From positions 16,430-80,429 of the forward strand of contig JAFQOD010000039.1 in NCBI GenBank assembly GCA_017395685.1: 64,000 nucleotides of DNA. The letters are read 5' to 3'. Made by a program: the position numbers and the translations under genes. Source of the stretch: Clostridia bacterium. Lineage in GTDB: Bacteria; Bacillota; Clostridia; Christensenellales; Aristaeellaceae. Below the pieces are notes generated by a model that was not told the origin of the DNA, made no database searches, and was given only the letters and a program-made list of their open reading frames with translations. Positions 17,880 to 26,445 of the stretch are shown piece by piece; within the stretch, counting starts at the first letter, position 1; the number at the start of each line of letters is the position of its first letter.

Positions 17880-17904
17880 AAAAAAACCCGCCATAAGAGC
17901 GGGT
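17880..17904 (-). terminator. Intrinsic terminator of rpsT
   Basis: Minus-strand ACCCGCTCTTATGGCGGGT followed by a run of seven T, 18 bases after the rpsT stop. Confidence 0.9.
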
Positions 17905-17921
17905 TGTGGTCAGCGAGCGAA

Positions 17922-18191
17922 TTAAGCGTTCACGCTGGCCTTCTGCAGGGCCTTGGCCAGGCGCGCCTTTTTGCGGTTGGCAGTATTCTTGTGCATAATG
18001 CCCTTGGATACCGCTTTATCGATAGCGGAGGTGGTGGCGCTCAGTTGCGCACTGGCGGGGGCGACGCCCTCATTCAGAGCGATCTGATACTTCTTGATGG
18101 CAGTCTTAACGCCCGTCTTCACCATACGATTCCGCAGGTTCTTCTTCTTGCTCACCTTCACACGCTTCATGGCGGACTTGATGTTCGGCAA
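17922..18191 (-). CDS. rpsT: 30S ribosomal protein S20
   Basis: S20 is a primary 16S rRNA-binding protein of the small subunit. The 89-residue product is Lys/Arg/Ala-rich and helical: MPNIKSAMKRVKVSKK at the start, RNRMVKTGVKTAIKKY and GIMHKNTANRKKARLAKAL further on, all conserved in the family. It has its own promoter (18240-18268) and terminator. GGGAGGTGAAGGAAG precedes the start. Confidence 0.98.
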   Translation of the reverse strand: MPNIKSAMKRVKVSKKKNLRNRMVKTGVKTAIKKYQIALNEGVAPASAQLSATTSAIDKAVSKGIMHKNTANRKKARLAKALQKASVNA

Positions 18192-18239
18192 CTTCCTTCA
18201 CCTCCCAAATAAATCTCTTTGCTGTAATCAGCATTGGTT

Positions 18240-18268
18240 ATTTTATCATAAGCCCGAGAAAAATGCAA
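18240..18268 (-). promoter_or_regulatory. rpsT promoter
   Basis: TTGCAT (18263-18268), a 17-bp spacer and TAAAAT (18240-18245), about 49 bp before the start codon. Confidence 0.65.
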
Positions 18269-18320
18269 GGGTTTTTTCCAAGGATTTTTCTTCTTTTTTT
18301 AAAAAAGATGTAAAAAAACA

Positions 18321-18896
18321 TCACTGAAACAGGCCCCTGCGCTTCTTGTAATAGAATCTGACCAGGAAAAACATCACGATCATACCAATCATGGAGGTAA
18401 AAAGCTGGGTCACCAGGGTGAGATGATCAAAATTTGTCATATCCGCCCCCATTCTGAAATAAAGGGCCAGGGCCGCGGCGGCATACACCGCCTGGAACAG
18501 ATAAATGAACAGCACCGCCTTCACCCCGCGCCACCGCATTTTCAGCAGATGAATTTCCGCCAGGATAAAGGAAGGAATCAATACCGCCATGCTGATCACA
18601 TCCAGATACATCATGATCTGCACTGCCTGCACGGCATCCGGCCGGTAAAGGGCGGGATCAAAGCCCAGCAGGGTGGTAACGGCGGTATAGAGGCTGATCA
18701 GGCCGCTCAGGCCCCCCAGGGGCAGGGAAACCCAGGTGAGAAATTTATGCCACTTCAGGGGCAAAAGAATCTGAGTGCGCTGTTTTCTTTCCTCCCGGAT
18801 GCGATAGGCGTCTGGATTCATGGGTGCGCCGCAGGCGGGGCAGAATTCCGATTCGATGGTGGCCTGACGCTGGCAGCTGGGGCAGATTCCGGGCAT
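18321..18896 (-). CDS. Zinc-ribbon membrane protein of unknown function
   Basis: The 191-residue protein begins with a zinc ribbon (CPSCQRQATIESEFCPACG, four Cys within 20 residues). About four membrane helices follow, near residues 50-75, 88-112, 120-148 and 158-182, and it ends with a basic tail. This architecture is frequent in Firmicutes and its role is not known. It lies downstream of its own spacer and is transcribed away from the DUF5655 gene. Confidence 0.7.
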   Translation of the reverse strand: MPGICPSCQRQATIESEFCPACGAPMNPDAYRIREERKQRTQILLPLKWHKFLTWVSLPLGGLSGLISLYTAVTTLLGFDPALYRPDAVQAVQIMMYLDVISMAVLIPSFILAEIHLLKMRWRGVKAVLFIYLFQAVYAAAALALYFRMGADMTNFDHLTLVTQLFTSMIGMIVMFFLVRFYYKKRRGLFQ

Positions 18897-18963
18897 CGGG
18901 GATTCTCCTTCCGGTAATGAATGTATTCCATATTATACTGAAAAAGGGAAAAAAGATCAATCC

Positions 18964-18992
18964 TTGCAGGGCCGAAAGCGCCATGCTATAAT
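18964..18992 (+). promoter_or_regulatory. Promoter for the DUF5655/arginine-phosphatase pair
   Basis: TTGCAG (18964-18969), a 17-bp spacer and a perfect TATAAT (18987-18992), 22 bp upstream of the ATG. Confidence 0.75.
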
Positions 18993-19014
18993 AATAAAAA
19001 AAGGAGGCGGAGAA

Positions 19015-19407
19015 ATGGATATAGCGGCCCTGATGGAAGGCGAGGCCCTCTTTCCCGGCAAAGAAGACCGGGCGCTGCTGGGCGCCTTTTACCGCTGGAT
19101 CCTGGCACGCTTTCCCGATGCCCGGGCCATCCCCCAGAAAAGCCAGATATCCTTTGCCTGCAAAGGGCCTTTCTGCGTCGTCACACCCCCGGGGCGCTGG
19201 GGCAAAAAATCCGGTATAGGGCTGAGTATCTTTCTGGATGAACGGCTGGAAAGCCCCCGTTTTCTTCACATTGCCAATCCTTATCCCAACCGTTTTTCCC
19301 ACCACATGGTGCTTTCTTCCCCCGATCAGCTGGATGAGGAGCTGGCGACCATGCTGGCAAAGGCCCGTCAATTCAAAATGCGTACAGGAAGGGGTATCAG
19401 GCCATGA
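19015..19407 (+). CDS. DUF5655 domain protein
   Basis: This 130-residue protein matches the DUF5655 pattern: an acidic N-terminal helix, KSQISFACKGPFCVVTPP, a GIGLSIFLD strand, and NRFSHHMVLSSPDQLDEEL near the end. Family function is unknown. The ATG at 19015 follows AAGGAGG. Its last four bases overlap the start of the phosphatase gene (ATGA), so the two are translationally coupled. Confidence 0.8.
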   Translation: MDIAALMEGEALFPGKEDRALLGAFYRWILARFPDARAIPQKSQISFACKGPFCVVTPPGRWGKKSGIGLSIFLDERLESPRFLHIANPYPNRFSHHMVLSSPDQLDEELATMLAKARQFKMRTGRGIRP

Positions 19408-19796
19408 TCTTATTCATCTGTACCGGCAATACCTGCCGCAGCCCCATGGCTCAGGCCCTGGCCTGCAGCCGGGGGCATCAGGCGCAATCCGCAGGGCTGC
19501 AGGTGCCCTTTCCCTCCCCTGCCTCCCCGGAGGCCCGGAAAGCCGCAGAAAGAAGGGGCCTTTCCCTGGAAAATCATATCGCCCGGCAGGTGACCGGGGA
19601 AATGCTGGCCCGGGCAGAAAAAATCTATCCCATGACCTGCGCCCACGCTCGGATGATCCAGGCATATTTCCCCGAATATGCGGAAAAAATTCATCCCCTC
19701 TCCCCGGAAATTCCCGATCCCTTCGGCGGGGATGAAATGATATACGAAAGCTGCATCCAAAGGATTGAAGCGGCGCTGATTGCCGCAGGATTATGA
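19404..19796 (+). CDS. Low-molecular-weight phosphatase, YwlE-like (protein-arginine phosphatase candidate)
   Basis: The 130-residue protein begins ILFICTGNTCRSPMAQ, the Cys-x5-Arg P-loop (C6, R12) of LMW protein phosphatases. The general-acid Asp is in PEIPDPFGG. A Thr at the third residue before the Arg-Ser (CTGNT) is the feature that in YwlE selects phospho-arginine over phospho-tyrosine, so a role in reversing McsB arginine phosphorylation is plausible. McsB is not in this window. It ends just before a bidirectional terminator. Confidence 0.85.
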   Translation: MILFICTGNTCRSPMAQALACSRGHQAQSAGLQVPFPSPASPEARKAAERRGLSLENHIARQVTGEMLARAEKIYPMTCAHARMIQAYFPEYAEKIHPLSPEIPDPFGGDEMIYESCIQRIEAALIAAGL

Positions 19797-19805
19797 GCCG
19801 CTCAC

Positions 19806-19837
19806 AAAAAATGCCGCCTGGAAAAGGCGGCATTTTT
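19806..19837. terminator. Bidirectional intrinsic terminator
   Basis: AAAAATGCCGCC and GGCGGCATTTTT form a 12-bp stem with an 8-base loop between convergent genes. Confidence 0.9.
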
Positions 19838-19871
19838 CTATGCTCCGGCAGCGGCCGGAAAAGGCATGATC

Positions 19872-21959
19872 TTATTTTACGCGGGTGAATTCCAGGCTGG
19901 CGCCCATGGATTCTTCCTGCATGGTCAGCTTGCCGGCCTCATAGGTGAGCACCAGATCATCCACCGTAACCTGATCCCCATCCTGGGACCATACGCTGTT
20001 GGTATCCTCTTCTCCGGCGGCCTGGATCAGGCAGGTGCCGTCTTCCTTCAGCTCCATCTTTATGGAAACGTCCATCACAGCAGGATTCATGCTGAAGCCT
20101 TCCATGGAAACCAGGGTCAGTTCCCACTTGCCCACAACGCCTTCATCCTCTTCTTCCACAGGGAGGACGACAACGGCAGCCTCTTCCTTGGCAGCGGCAA
20201 TGGCAGCCTCGGCTTCCGCCTTGACGGCAGCGATGGCGGTTTCTGCTTCAGCCTTGGCAGCGGCAACAGCAGCTTCGCCTTCAGCCTTGGCAGCGGCAAC
20301 AGCAGCTTCCTTATCGGCGGCAGCGGCTTCAGCAGCGGCGGTGGCGGCGGCAGCGGCCTCTTCCTTGGCGGCAGCAACAGTGGCTTCGCCTTCAGCCTTG
20401 GCAGCGGCTACAGCGGCTTCCTTATCGGCAGCAGCGGCTTCAGCAGCAGCGGTGGCGGCGGCAGCGGCCTCTTCCTTGGCGGCAGCAACAGCGGCTTCAC
20501 CCTCAGCCTTGGCAGCGGCAACAGCAGCTTCGCCCTCAGCCTTGGCAGCGGCAACAGCAGCTTCGCCTTCAGCCTTGGCAGCGGCTACAGCGGCTTCGCC
20601 CTCAGCCTTGGCAGCGGCAACAGCAGCTTCCTTATCAGCAGCAGCGGCTTCAGCAGCAGCGGTGGCAGCGGCAGCGGCTTCTTCCTTGGCGGCAGCGACG
20701 GCAGCTTCGCCTTCAGCCTTGGCGACAGCAACAGCAGCTTCGCCTTCAGCCTTGGCAGCGGCTACGGCAGCTTCGCCTTCGGCCTTCGCGGCAGCAACGG
20801 CGGCTTCCTTATCGGCAGCAGCGGCTTCAGCAGCGGCGGTGGCGGCGGCAGCAGCTTCTTCCTTGGCAGCGGCTACGGCAGCTTCGCCTTCGGCCTTCAC
20901 GGCAGCAACGGCGGCTTCCTTATCGGCAGCAGCGGCTTCAGCAGCAGCGGCTTCAGCAGCAGCGGTGGCAGCGGCAGCAGCTTCTTCCTTGGCAGCGGCT
21001 ACGGCAGCTTCGCCTTCGGCCTTCACGGCAGCAACGGCGGCTTCCTTATCGGCAGCAGCGGCTTGAGCAGCGGCAGTGGCAGCGGCAGCGGCTTCTTCCT
21101 TGGCGGCAGCAACAGCGGCTTCACCCTCAGCCTTGGCGGCGGCTACAGCAGCTTCGCCTTCGGCCTTCACGGCAGCAACGGCAGCTTCGCCTTCAGACTT
21201 CACGGCAGCAACGGCAGCTTCCTTATCAGCAGCAGCAGCTTGAGCAGCAGCGGTGGCAGCGGCAGCGGCTTCTTCCTTGGCGGCAGTAACAGCAGCCTCG
21301 CCCTCAGCCTTGGCGGCGGCTACAGCGGCTTCCCCCTCAGCCTTGGCAGCGGCTACAGCAGCTTCGCCTTCGGCCTTCACGGCAGCGACGGCAGCTTCCT
21401 TATCAGCGGCAGCGGCTTGAGCAGCAGCAGTAGCGGCAGCAGCGGCTTCTTCCTTGGCGGCGGCTACGGCGGCCTCGCCCTCAGCCTTTACAACAGCAAC
21501 AACGGCGGCCTTATCTGCAGCAGCAGCTTCCGCAGCGGCCTGGGCGGCTTCTTCCGCTTCAGCCTTGGCAGCGGCAACAGCAGCCTCGCCTTCGGCCTTC
21601 ACGGCAGCAACAGCAGCTTCCTTATCGGCGGCTGCGGCTTCCGCAGCGGCCTGGGCGGCTTCTTCCGCCTCCGCCTTGGCGGCGGCAACAGCGGCTTCAC
21701 CTTCGGCCTTCACGGCAGCAACGGCAGCTTCCTTATCAGCGGCAGCGGCCTCAGCGGCGGCTGCGGCCTCAGCAGCGGCAGTTTCGGCATCGGATTGAGC
21801 GGTGGCCTGCTGGATTTCCAGCTGCTGGGCCAGCACCTCATTGGTGTACTTGGCTTCATTCAGATCATCGGCCAGCTGGGTTTTCTGATTGGCGAAAACC
21901 ACCGACAGAACAATCGCCAGTACGGCAACCACAACAGCGATTAACAGGGGCTTTTTCAT
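19872..21959 (-). CDS. Membrane-anchored Ala-rich hendecad-repeat protein with C-terminal lipocalin-like domain
   Basis: This 695-residue protein starts MKKPLLIAVVV (ATG 21959, 9 bases after AGGAGG), with one N-terminal membrane anchor (about 5-25). A short coiled coil follows, then about 520 residues built only from A, E, K, D, G, V, Q and T. The unit is an 11-residue motif, AEGEAAVAAAK, interspersed with AAADKEAAVAA and EEAAAAATAAA blocks; about eleven DK(E/A) blocks occur. Eleven-residue periodicity favours long right-handed coiled coils or LEA-like helices. The last 90 residues (GKWELTL ... SVWSQDGDQV ... SMGASLEFTRVK) form a lipocalin-like beta domain that is also present in the next gene. 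It probably projects the domain away from the membrane. Function is unknown. Confidence 0.85.
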   Translation of the reverse strand: MKKPLLIAVVVAVLAIVLSVVFANQKTQLADDLNEAKYTNEVLAQQLEIQQATAQSDAETAAAEAAAAAEAAAADKEAAVAAVKAEGEAAVAAAKAEAEEAAQAAAEAAAADKEAAVAAVKAEGEAAVAAAKAEAEEAAQAAAEAAAADKAAVVAVVKAEGEAAVAAAKEEAAAAATAAAQAAAADKEAAVAAVKAEGEAAVAAAKAEGEAAVAAAKAEGEAAVTAAKEEAAAAATAAAQAAAADKEAAVAAVKSEGEAAVAAVKAEGEAAVAAAKAEGEAAVAAAKEEAAAAATAAAQAAAADKEAAVAAVKAEGEAAVAAAKEEAAAAATAAAEAAAAEAAAADKEAAVAAVKAEGEAAVAAAKEEAAAAATAAAEAAAADKEAAVAAAKAEGEAAVAAAKAEGEAAVAVAKAEGEAAVAAAKEEAAAAATAAAEAAAADKEAAVAAAKAEGEAAVAAAKAEGEAAVAAAKAEGEAAVAAAKAEGEAAVAAAKEEAAAAATAAAEAAAADKEAAVAAAKAEGEATVAAAKEEAAAAATAAAEAAAADKEAAVAAAKAEGEAAVAAAKAEAETAIAAVKAEAEAAIAAAKEEAAVVVLPVEEEDEGVVGKWELTLVSMEGFSMNPAVMDVSIKMELKEDGTCLIQAAGEEDTNSVWSQDGDQVTVDDLVLTYEAGKLTMQEESMGASLEFTRVK

Positions 21960-22102
21960 AACGAACATCCTCCTACCTGTTTTGGTGGAAAAAGGGGGCC
22001 TTCCACCCAAATTTAACATGTTTATTCTGCACAAACCTATGATTTCCTGCCATTATCGGGAAAAACAATAAAAATTCTTTCTTTTTTTCAAAATTCCGCA
22101 TC

Positions 22103-22126
22103 AAAAAAGCCGCCCCGGAGGGCGGC
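22103..22126 (-). terminator. Intrinsic terminator of the lipocalin-like gene
   Basis: Minus-strand GCCGCC-CTCCGG-GGCGGC followed by TTTTTT, 15 bases past the stop codon. Confidence 0.9.
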
Positions 22127-22140
22127 GCATCCTTGAATGA

Positions 22141-22863
22141 TTATTCGGCAACCTTTTCGAAGAGAATATTCATAGCCATGCCTTCTTCTTCCATGGCAAG
22201 TACCATCTTGCCATCAGAGCGCAGCTGCAGGGGCATATCTTCCATGCCTTCGGGCATTACAACGGTCAGCACGCCGTCAGCCAGGCTGCAGGTGGTGGGA
22301 AATTCAACGGTTTCCATGGTGCCGTCTTCAGCAGCTTCAGAGAAAGCAGCCGTGACCTGGGTATCATTGATTTCCACTGCGATGCCAATGCCCATCATGG
22401 CCATAGGCATTTCCATACCCATCATTTCCATCACGGTGGCATTCCAGGCGCCGTTGAAATCGGCCAGGGTCACATCGGTGAGCAGCACGGGGGCGGCGGG
22501 AGCTTCCGCAGCCGCATCACTGCGGACGAAATACATCGCAGCGCCCATGGAAGGCTCTTCAGCGGTCAGCTTTCCATCCACATAGGTGAAGGCATCGCCA
22601 TCCACGAGCAGCTTATCCCCATCCTGGGTCCAGGTGCTCTGTTCCTGTTCGCCGTTGCTGTCCAGCACGATGGTGCCGTTGGCATTCACGGTCAGGGTCA
22701 TGGTCAGGCCCATCATAGAGGGGCTGATGGTCTTTTCGCCGGCCACGATGGAATCCAGGGTCCATACGCCGGTGAGATCGGGGGCGGTGGCTTCGGCCTG
22801 GGCGCAAACGCCGCAGCATACCATGACCAGGCACATCAAAATCGCAATCAGGTTCCGTTTCAT
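22141..22863 (-). CDS. Secreted protein with two lipocalin-like domains
   Basis: This 240-residue exported protein has a Sec signal (1-23, ending AQA). Two tandem beta domains follow. The first (GVWTLDS ... STWTQDGDKLLV ... GKLTAEEPSMGAAMYF) aligns closely with the C-terminal domain of the neighbouring repeat protein. The second (FNGAWNATVMEMMG onward) is more diverged and Met-rich. The fold resembles DUF4923/DUF5640 lipocalin-like domains. The neighbours probably arose by domain duplication; the ligand is unknown. Confidence 0.75.
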   Translation of the reverse strand: MKRNLIAILMCLVMVCCGVCAQAEATAPDLTGVWTLDSIVAGEKTISPSMMGLTMTLTVNANGTIVLDSNGEQEQSTWTQDGDKLLVDGDAFTYVDGKLTAEEPSMGAAMYFVRSDAAAEAPAAPVLLTDVTLADFNGAWNATVMEMMGMEMPMAMMGIGIAVEINDTQVTAAFSEAAEDGTMETVEFPTTCSLADGVLTVVMPEGMEDMPLQLRSDGKMVLAMEEEGMAMNILFEKVAE

Positions 22864-23032
22864 ATCCGTTTTCCTCCTTCAGTCTGCCCGCAGGCATTTC
22901 GCTTTCCATTTTCCATGGGAAGGGATTTTCTTTCTTACATTATACCTTGTATGCATGACTTTCGTAAAGTATAATCCTTGTTTTTTTACAATTGATATTT
23001 CTCCGACCCCCTATTCTATACCGGAGGCATGC

Positions 23033-23067
23033 AAAAAATCCCCTTCCGGAAAAGCGGAAAGGGATTT
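23033..23067 (-). terminator. Intrinsic terminator after the C_GCAxxG_C_C gene
   Basis: Minus-strand ATCCCTTTCCG / CGGAAGGGGAT stem followed by TTTTT. Confidence 0.85.
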
Positions 23068-23073
23068 TCATAG

Positions 23074-23541
23074 TCATTCTTTTCCCCGGTTCAATTCTTC
23101 CTCCGTAAGCCGGGCCATCTCATAAATGAACCTGGCGCAGGGGCGCACGCGGTAATATTCCTCCGTCCGGGGAGAAGGCACAGGAGAGAGAGGGGCATTT
23201 TCCAGAATGCCCAGCAGCTCCCGGCAGCAAAGGGTGCCGTAGGTTTCCTTGAATTGCTTCATCACCCTTTGCCCCCTGGCATAAAGGGCCATCTTCACTT
23301 CATCATCGCCGGGGATACCATATCCCTCCAGCGTACCCAGGGCCAGCATGCCGCCGCTGACGGCGCCGCAGGTTTCCCGCATACGGCACAGCCCGCCCCC
23401 CAATGCGGAGGCCATCCTGGCCGCCGTTTCCAGGGGAATACCTGCCCGCTCCGCAAAAGCGCCAAATACCGCCTGGGCGCAGTTATAGCCATTCACAAAT
23501 AAATGGGCGGCTCTTTCCGGGATCGTCATGGGTGTATCCAT
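23074..23541 (-). CDS. C_GCAxxG_C_C family redox-type protein
   Basis: The 155-residue protein has the conserved Cys pattern of the C_GCAxxG_C_C family: YNCAQAV near residue 21, then GGGLCRMRETCGAVSGG with the GCAxxG-like core. CC in TLCCRELLG and a final Cys in RPCARFIYEM complete it. Members are thought to bind metals or act in electron transfer, often encoded near redox enzymes; activity is unproven. GAAGGA lies 6 bases upstream of ATG 23541. It follows the ZnuC-like gene by 23 bp and ends the recA-distal part of the operon. Confidence 0.85.
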   Translation of the reverse strand: MDTPMTIPERAAHLFVNGYNCAQAVFGAFAERAGIPLETAARMASALGGGLCRMRETCGAVSGGMLALGTLEGYGIPGDDEVKMALYARGQRVMKQFKETYGTLCCRELLGILENAPLSPVPSPRTEEYYRVRPCARFIYEMARLTEEELNRGKE

Positions 23542-23564
23542 TCTGCATCCTTCTTTCCGGGCGA

Positions 23565-24329
23565 TTACGCCTTATGATTGCCGTGGAAGGTATCTTCAAA
23601 GGCGGCGGAGGCAAATACCTCCTCCGGGCTGCCGGTGCACAGCACCTTCTGATGCAGCAAAATCACATGATCCGCATACCGGCGCACCAGATCCCAATCG
23701 TGGGACACCATCAGGATGCCCATATGATGGGATTGACGCAGGGCCGATACCGTCTGCAAAAAAAGAGAAAGGCCATTCTGATCCACGCCGGATACCGGCT
23801 CATCCAATACCAACAGATCGGGCAGCGGACACAGCGCCATGGCCAGCAGCACCCGCTGCAATTCCCCGCCGCTGAGGGCGCCCAGCCGCTTTTCCATCAG
23901 GCCCTCGGCCTGGGTTTCGGAAAGAGCCTTTTTCACCTGCTCCCGGGTCTTTTTGCCAATGCCTGCCCAGACGGGGCGCTTTTGCAATGTGGCTGCCATC
24001 AGATCCATTACCGTCAGGGGCATTTCCCGGTCAAAGGGCAATTGCTGGGGCACATAGCCGATGCGGGGGGCAGGAAAATCATGGCCGTGGGCATCCACAT
24101 GGCGGATGCGGCCGGTATAAGGGGTCTGGCCCAGCAGGGCACGGATCAAGGTGGTTTTTCCGGCGCCGTTGGGGCCCACCAGGGCAGTCAGCTGCCCGCA
24201 GTGGATATGAAATCCAATATCGGAAATCAGCGTATCGCCCCCGGCGGTCACCCCTACATTTTCCAGTTCAATGCGGCAAAGGCTGCAGCCGGCGTGGCCA
24301 TGCTCATGCTCATGCTTCATCGCCATCAT
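23565..24329 (-). CDS. Metal ABC transporter ATPase, ZnuC-like
   Basis: The 254-residue ATPase would energise import of Zn2+ or Mn2+. The N-terminus is unusual: [15 protein letters not shown], rich in His and Cys, a likely metal-binding tag. Walker A is GPNGAGKTT, the Q-loop is in [12 protein letters not shown], the signature is LSGGELQRV, Walker B is LLVLDEP, and the His switch is in VSHDWD. No permease or binding protein of the Znu type lies in the window. Its start lies inside the recA 3' end (20-bp overlap), so recA translation probably couples to it; ATG 24329 or the fourth codon could be the true start. Confidence 0.88.
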   Translation of the reverse strand: MMAMKHEHEHGHAGCSLCRIELENVGVTAGGDTLISDIGFHIHCGQLTALVGPNGAGKTTLIRALLGQTPYTGRIRHVDAHGHDFPAPRIGYVPQQLPFDREMPLTVMDLMAATLQKRPVWAGIGKKTREQVKKALSETQAEGLMEKRLGALSGGELQRVLLAMALCPLPDLLVLDEPVSGVDQNGLSLFLQTVSALRQSHHMGILMVSHDWDLVRRYADHVILLHQKVLCTGSPEEVFASAAFEDTFHGNHKA

Positions 24330-25419
24330 CCATCATATCCGGATCCATTTCGGGGATATCATCGGGATCGGCAGCAGGAACGGCGGCCTGGGCCAGCAGC
24401 TTGCGCAGGGCAGCCTCGATTTCAGCAGAAATTTCGGGATGATCCTTGAGGAACTGGCGGGTATTATCCCGGCCCTGGCCGATGCGCTGATCGCCGTAAG
24501 AGAACCAGGCGCCGCTCTTCTGAATAATATCCTTGGATACCGCCAGATCCAGAAGAGAGCCTTCCTTGCTGATGCCCTGGCCGTAGATCAGATCGAATTC
24601 GCAGGCACGGAAGGGCGGGGCCACCTTATTTTTAACCACCTTCACCTTGGTGCGGTTGCCCACCACTTCGGAGCCGTTCTTGAGCTGTTCGCCCCTTCTT
24701 ACATCCAGACGGACGGAGGCATAGAATTTCAGCGCCCGGCCGCCGGGGGTGGTTTCGGGATTGCCGTACATCACGCCCACCTTTTCACGGATCTGATTGA
24801 TGAACAGGGCGATGGCATTGGTTTTCGCCACCACGCCGGTGAGCTTGCGCATGGCCTGGCTCATCAGCCTTGCCTGCACGCCCACAAAGGAATCGCCCAT
24901 TTCGCCGTCGATTTCCGCCCGGGGCACCAGTGCGGCCACAGAGTCGATAACCACGATATCGATGGCGCCGGAGCGCAGCAGCGCCTCCGCGATTTCCAGG
25001 GCGTCTTCGCCGCAGTTGGGCTGGGATACATACAATTCATCAATATTGACGCCCAGATTCTTGGCATAGGCAGGATCCAGGGCATGCTCCGCATCGATAA
25101 AGGCCGCAGCGCCGCCCATTTTCTGCACTTCCGCCACCACATGCAGGGCAACGGTGGTTTTACCGGAGGATTCGGGCCCGAAAACCTCCACAATGCGTCC
25201 CCGGGGAATGCCGCCCACGCCCAGCGCCACATCCAGGTCCAGGCAGCCGGTGGGCACGGCCTCCACCTGCATGGCGGTCTTATCCCCCAGCTTCATCACG
25301 GTGCCCTTGCCGAATTCCTTTTCCAGGGAGGAAAGGGTCTGCTCCAGCGCCCGCAGCTTTTCCTGCTGGGAAGCATCCAGATTCTTCATGTCCTTCTTGT
25401 CGGTTGCTTTCTTAGCCAT
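24310..25419 (-). CDS. recA: Recombinase A
   Basis: RecA forms filaments on single-stranded DNA, drives homologous pairing and triggers LexA self-cleavage. The 369-residue product has Walker [10 protein letters not shown] at 81-89, Walker [10 protein letters not shown], the L2-region [20 protein letters not shown], and an acidic C-terminal tail rich in Asp and Met. It overlaps pncC by 8 bp and the ZnuC-like gene by 20 bp. No LexA-type (Cheo) box was recognised directly upstream because the gene lies within an operon. Confidence 0.99.
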   Translation of the reverse strand: MAKKATDKKDMKNLDASQQEKLRALEQTLSSLEKEFGKGTVMKLGDKTAMQVEAVPTGCLDLDVALGVGGIPRGRIVEVFGPESSGKTTVALHVVAEVQKMGGAAAFIDAEHALDPAYAKNLGVNIDELYVSQPNCGEDALEIAEALLRSGAIDIVVIDSVAALVPRAEIDGEMGDSFVGVQARLMSQAMRKLTGVVAKTNAIALFINQIREKVGVMYGNPETTPGGRALKFYASVRLDVRRGEQLKNGSEVVGNRTKVKVVKNKVAPPFRACEFDLIYGQGISKEGSLLDLAVSKDIIQKSGAWFSYGDQRIGQGRDNTRQFLKDHPEISAEIEAALRKLLAQAAVPAADPDDIPEMDPDMMDDGDEA

Positions 25420-25873
25420 TTTTTTCTATCTCCTTTTGCAATATATGCAGTGCAATTTGTACCGTCATTTTCCGGATGCCCTGCCGGCTTCCCTGCAGCC
25501 GCAGCCGGTATGCCCTGGCCCCATCCTTTGACGCCAGGCCGATATAGACCAGCCCCACATTTTCCCCCGTAGGGCCGGCATAGCCCGTGGTGGAAAGGGC
25601 ATAATCCGCGCCGAATTTTTCCCGGGCACCTTTGGCCATCTGCCGGGCGCAGGGGGCGCTGACCGCCGAATATTTTTCCAGCGTTTCCGGGAAAACAGAA
25701 AGCATGTTCGCCTTTATATGATCCTGGTAAGCACAAAGGCCTCCCAGGAAGCATTGGCTGGCCCCCGAAACATTGCATATTTCGGCGGAGAGCAGCCCGG
25801 CGGTCAGGCTTTCGGCGGTGGACAGGGTGACGCCCTTTTCAATCAGGCGGGGCACCAGATCCTCAGCCCTCAT
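25412..25873 (-). CDS. pncC: CinA C-terminal domain protein, nicotinamide-nucleotide amidase (PncC-type)
   Basis: This 153-residue protein matches the stand-alone CinA C-terminal domain, which deamidates NMN to nicotinate mononucleotide in NAD recycling. [16 protein letters not shown] near the start has the conserved Ser-Lys-type active-site region, and [12 protein letters not shown] is the second signature. Only this domain is present, without the N-terminal COG1058 domain of full CinA. It starts at ATG 25873, overlapping the pgsA stop by 4 bp. The pgsA-cinA-recA order is common in Firmicutes. Confidence 0.92.
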   Translation of the reverse strand: MRAEDLVPRLIEKGVTLSTAESLTAGLLSAEICNVSGASQCFLGGLCAYQDHIKANMLSVFPETLEKYSAVSAPCARQMAKGAREKFGADYALSTTGYAGPTGENVGLVYIGLASKDGARAYRLRLQGSRQGIRKMTVQIALHILQKEIEKNG

Positions 25874-26391
25874 TTCTGATCCTCCTTGAAGATATGGCGT
25901 GCGGCCCAGAAATACTGCACCCCGCTGATCACCGTCATCACCGCCATGGCGACGGCCAGGATCAGGGTGGCCAGATGGCCCTTTTCCAGCAGCATCCCGG
26001 AAAGCACGCAGAAAAACTGCAGATTGGTTTTGATCTTGCCCAGCCATCCGGCGGCGATCACATTGCCCTTGCCGGAGGCCACCAGCCGAAGGCCATCCAC
26101 CATCAATTCCCTTGCCGCCACAATGCATACCGCCCAGGCGGGCAGGATCCCATCGGCGGTGAGGAAAATCATGGCCGTCAGCACCAGGATCTTATCCGCT
26201 ACCGGATCGGCAAATTTGCCGAAGGTGGTAACGATATTTTGCTTTCTTGCGATATAGCCGTCCAGAAAATCCGTGATAGCCGCCAGGGCAAATACGATGG
26301 CCGCAGGCACGGGCATCCCCAGCCCCCATAAAACCAGGCATACGGGGATCATAATAATCCGAAGGACGGTCAGTTGATTGGGTAAATTCAT
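25870..26391 (-). CDS. pgsA: CDP-diacylglycerol-glycerol-3-phosphate 3-phosphatidyltransferase
   Basis: PgsA makes phosphatidylglycerophosphate, the committed step to phosphatidylglycerol and cardiolipin, at the inner membrane. The 173-residue protein has about five membrane segments and the CDP-alcohol phosphotransferase motif D-x2-DG-x2-AR-x8-G-x3-D-x3-D as DFLDGYIAR ... FGKFADPVADK. ATG 26391 is chosen since AAAGGA lies 9 bases upstream; an upstream ATG would add seven residues without a better site. Confidence 0.96.
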   Translation of the reverse strand: MNLPNQLTVLRIIMIPVCLVLWGLGMPVPAAIVFALAAITDFLDGYIARKQNIVTTFGKFADPVADKILVLTAMIFLTADGILPAWAVCIVAARELMVDGLRLVASGKGNVIAAGWLGKIKTNLQFFCVLSGMLLEKGHLATLILAVAMAVMTVISGVQYFWAARHIFKEDQK

Positions 26392-26445
26392 GATCCGTTC
26401 CTTTCTTTTCATTGACAGTGAGGGGAAAAGCAGGAAAAGAAAAAA

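Noticed and set aside
20160..21800. Tandem repeats considered as CRISPR or non-coding satellite
   Set aside because: Units are contiguous, have no unique spacers and keep a 33-base (11-codon) phase within one reading frame.
19866..21944. Gly/Ser/Phe-rich open frame opposite the Ala-rich stalk gene
   Set aside because: The repeats keep all frames open. The minus-strand frame has a signal anchor, ribosome site and a beta domain shared with the next gene, so only that one is real.
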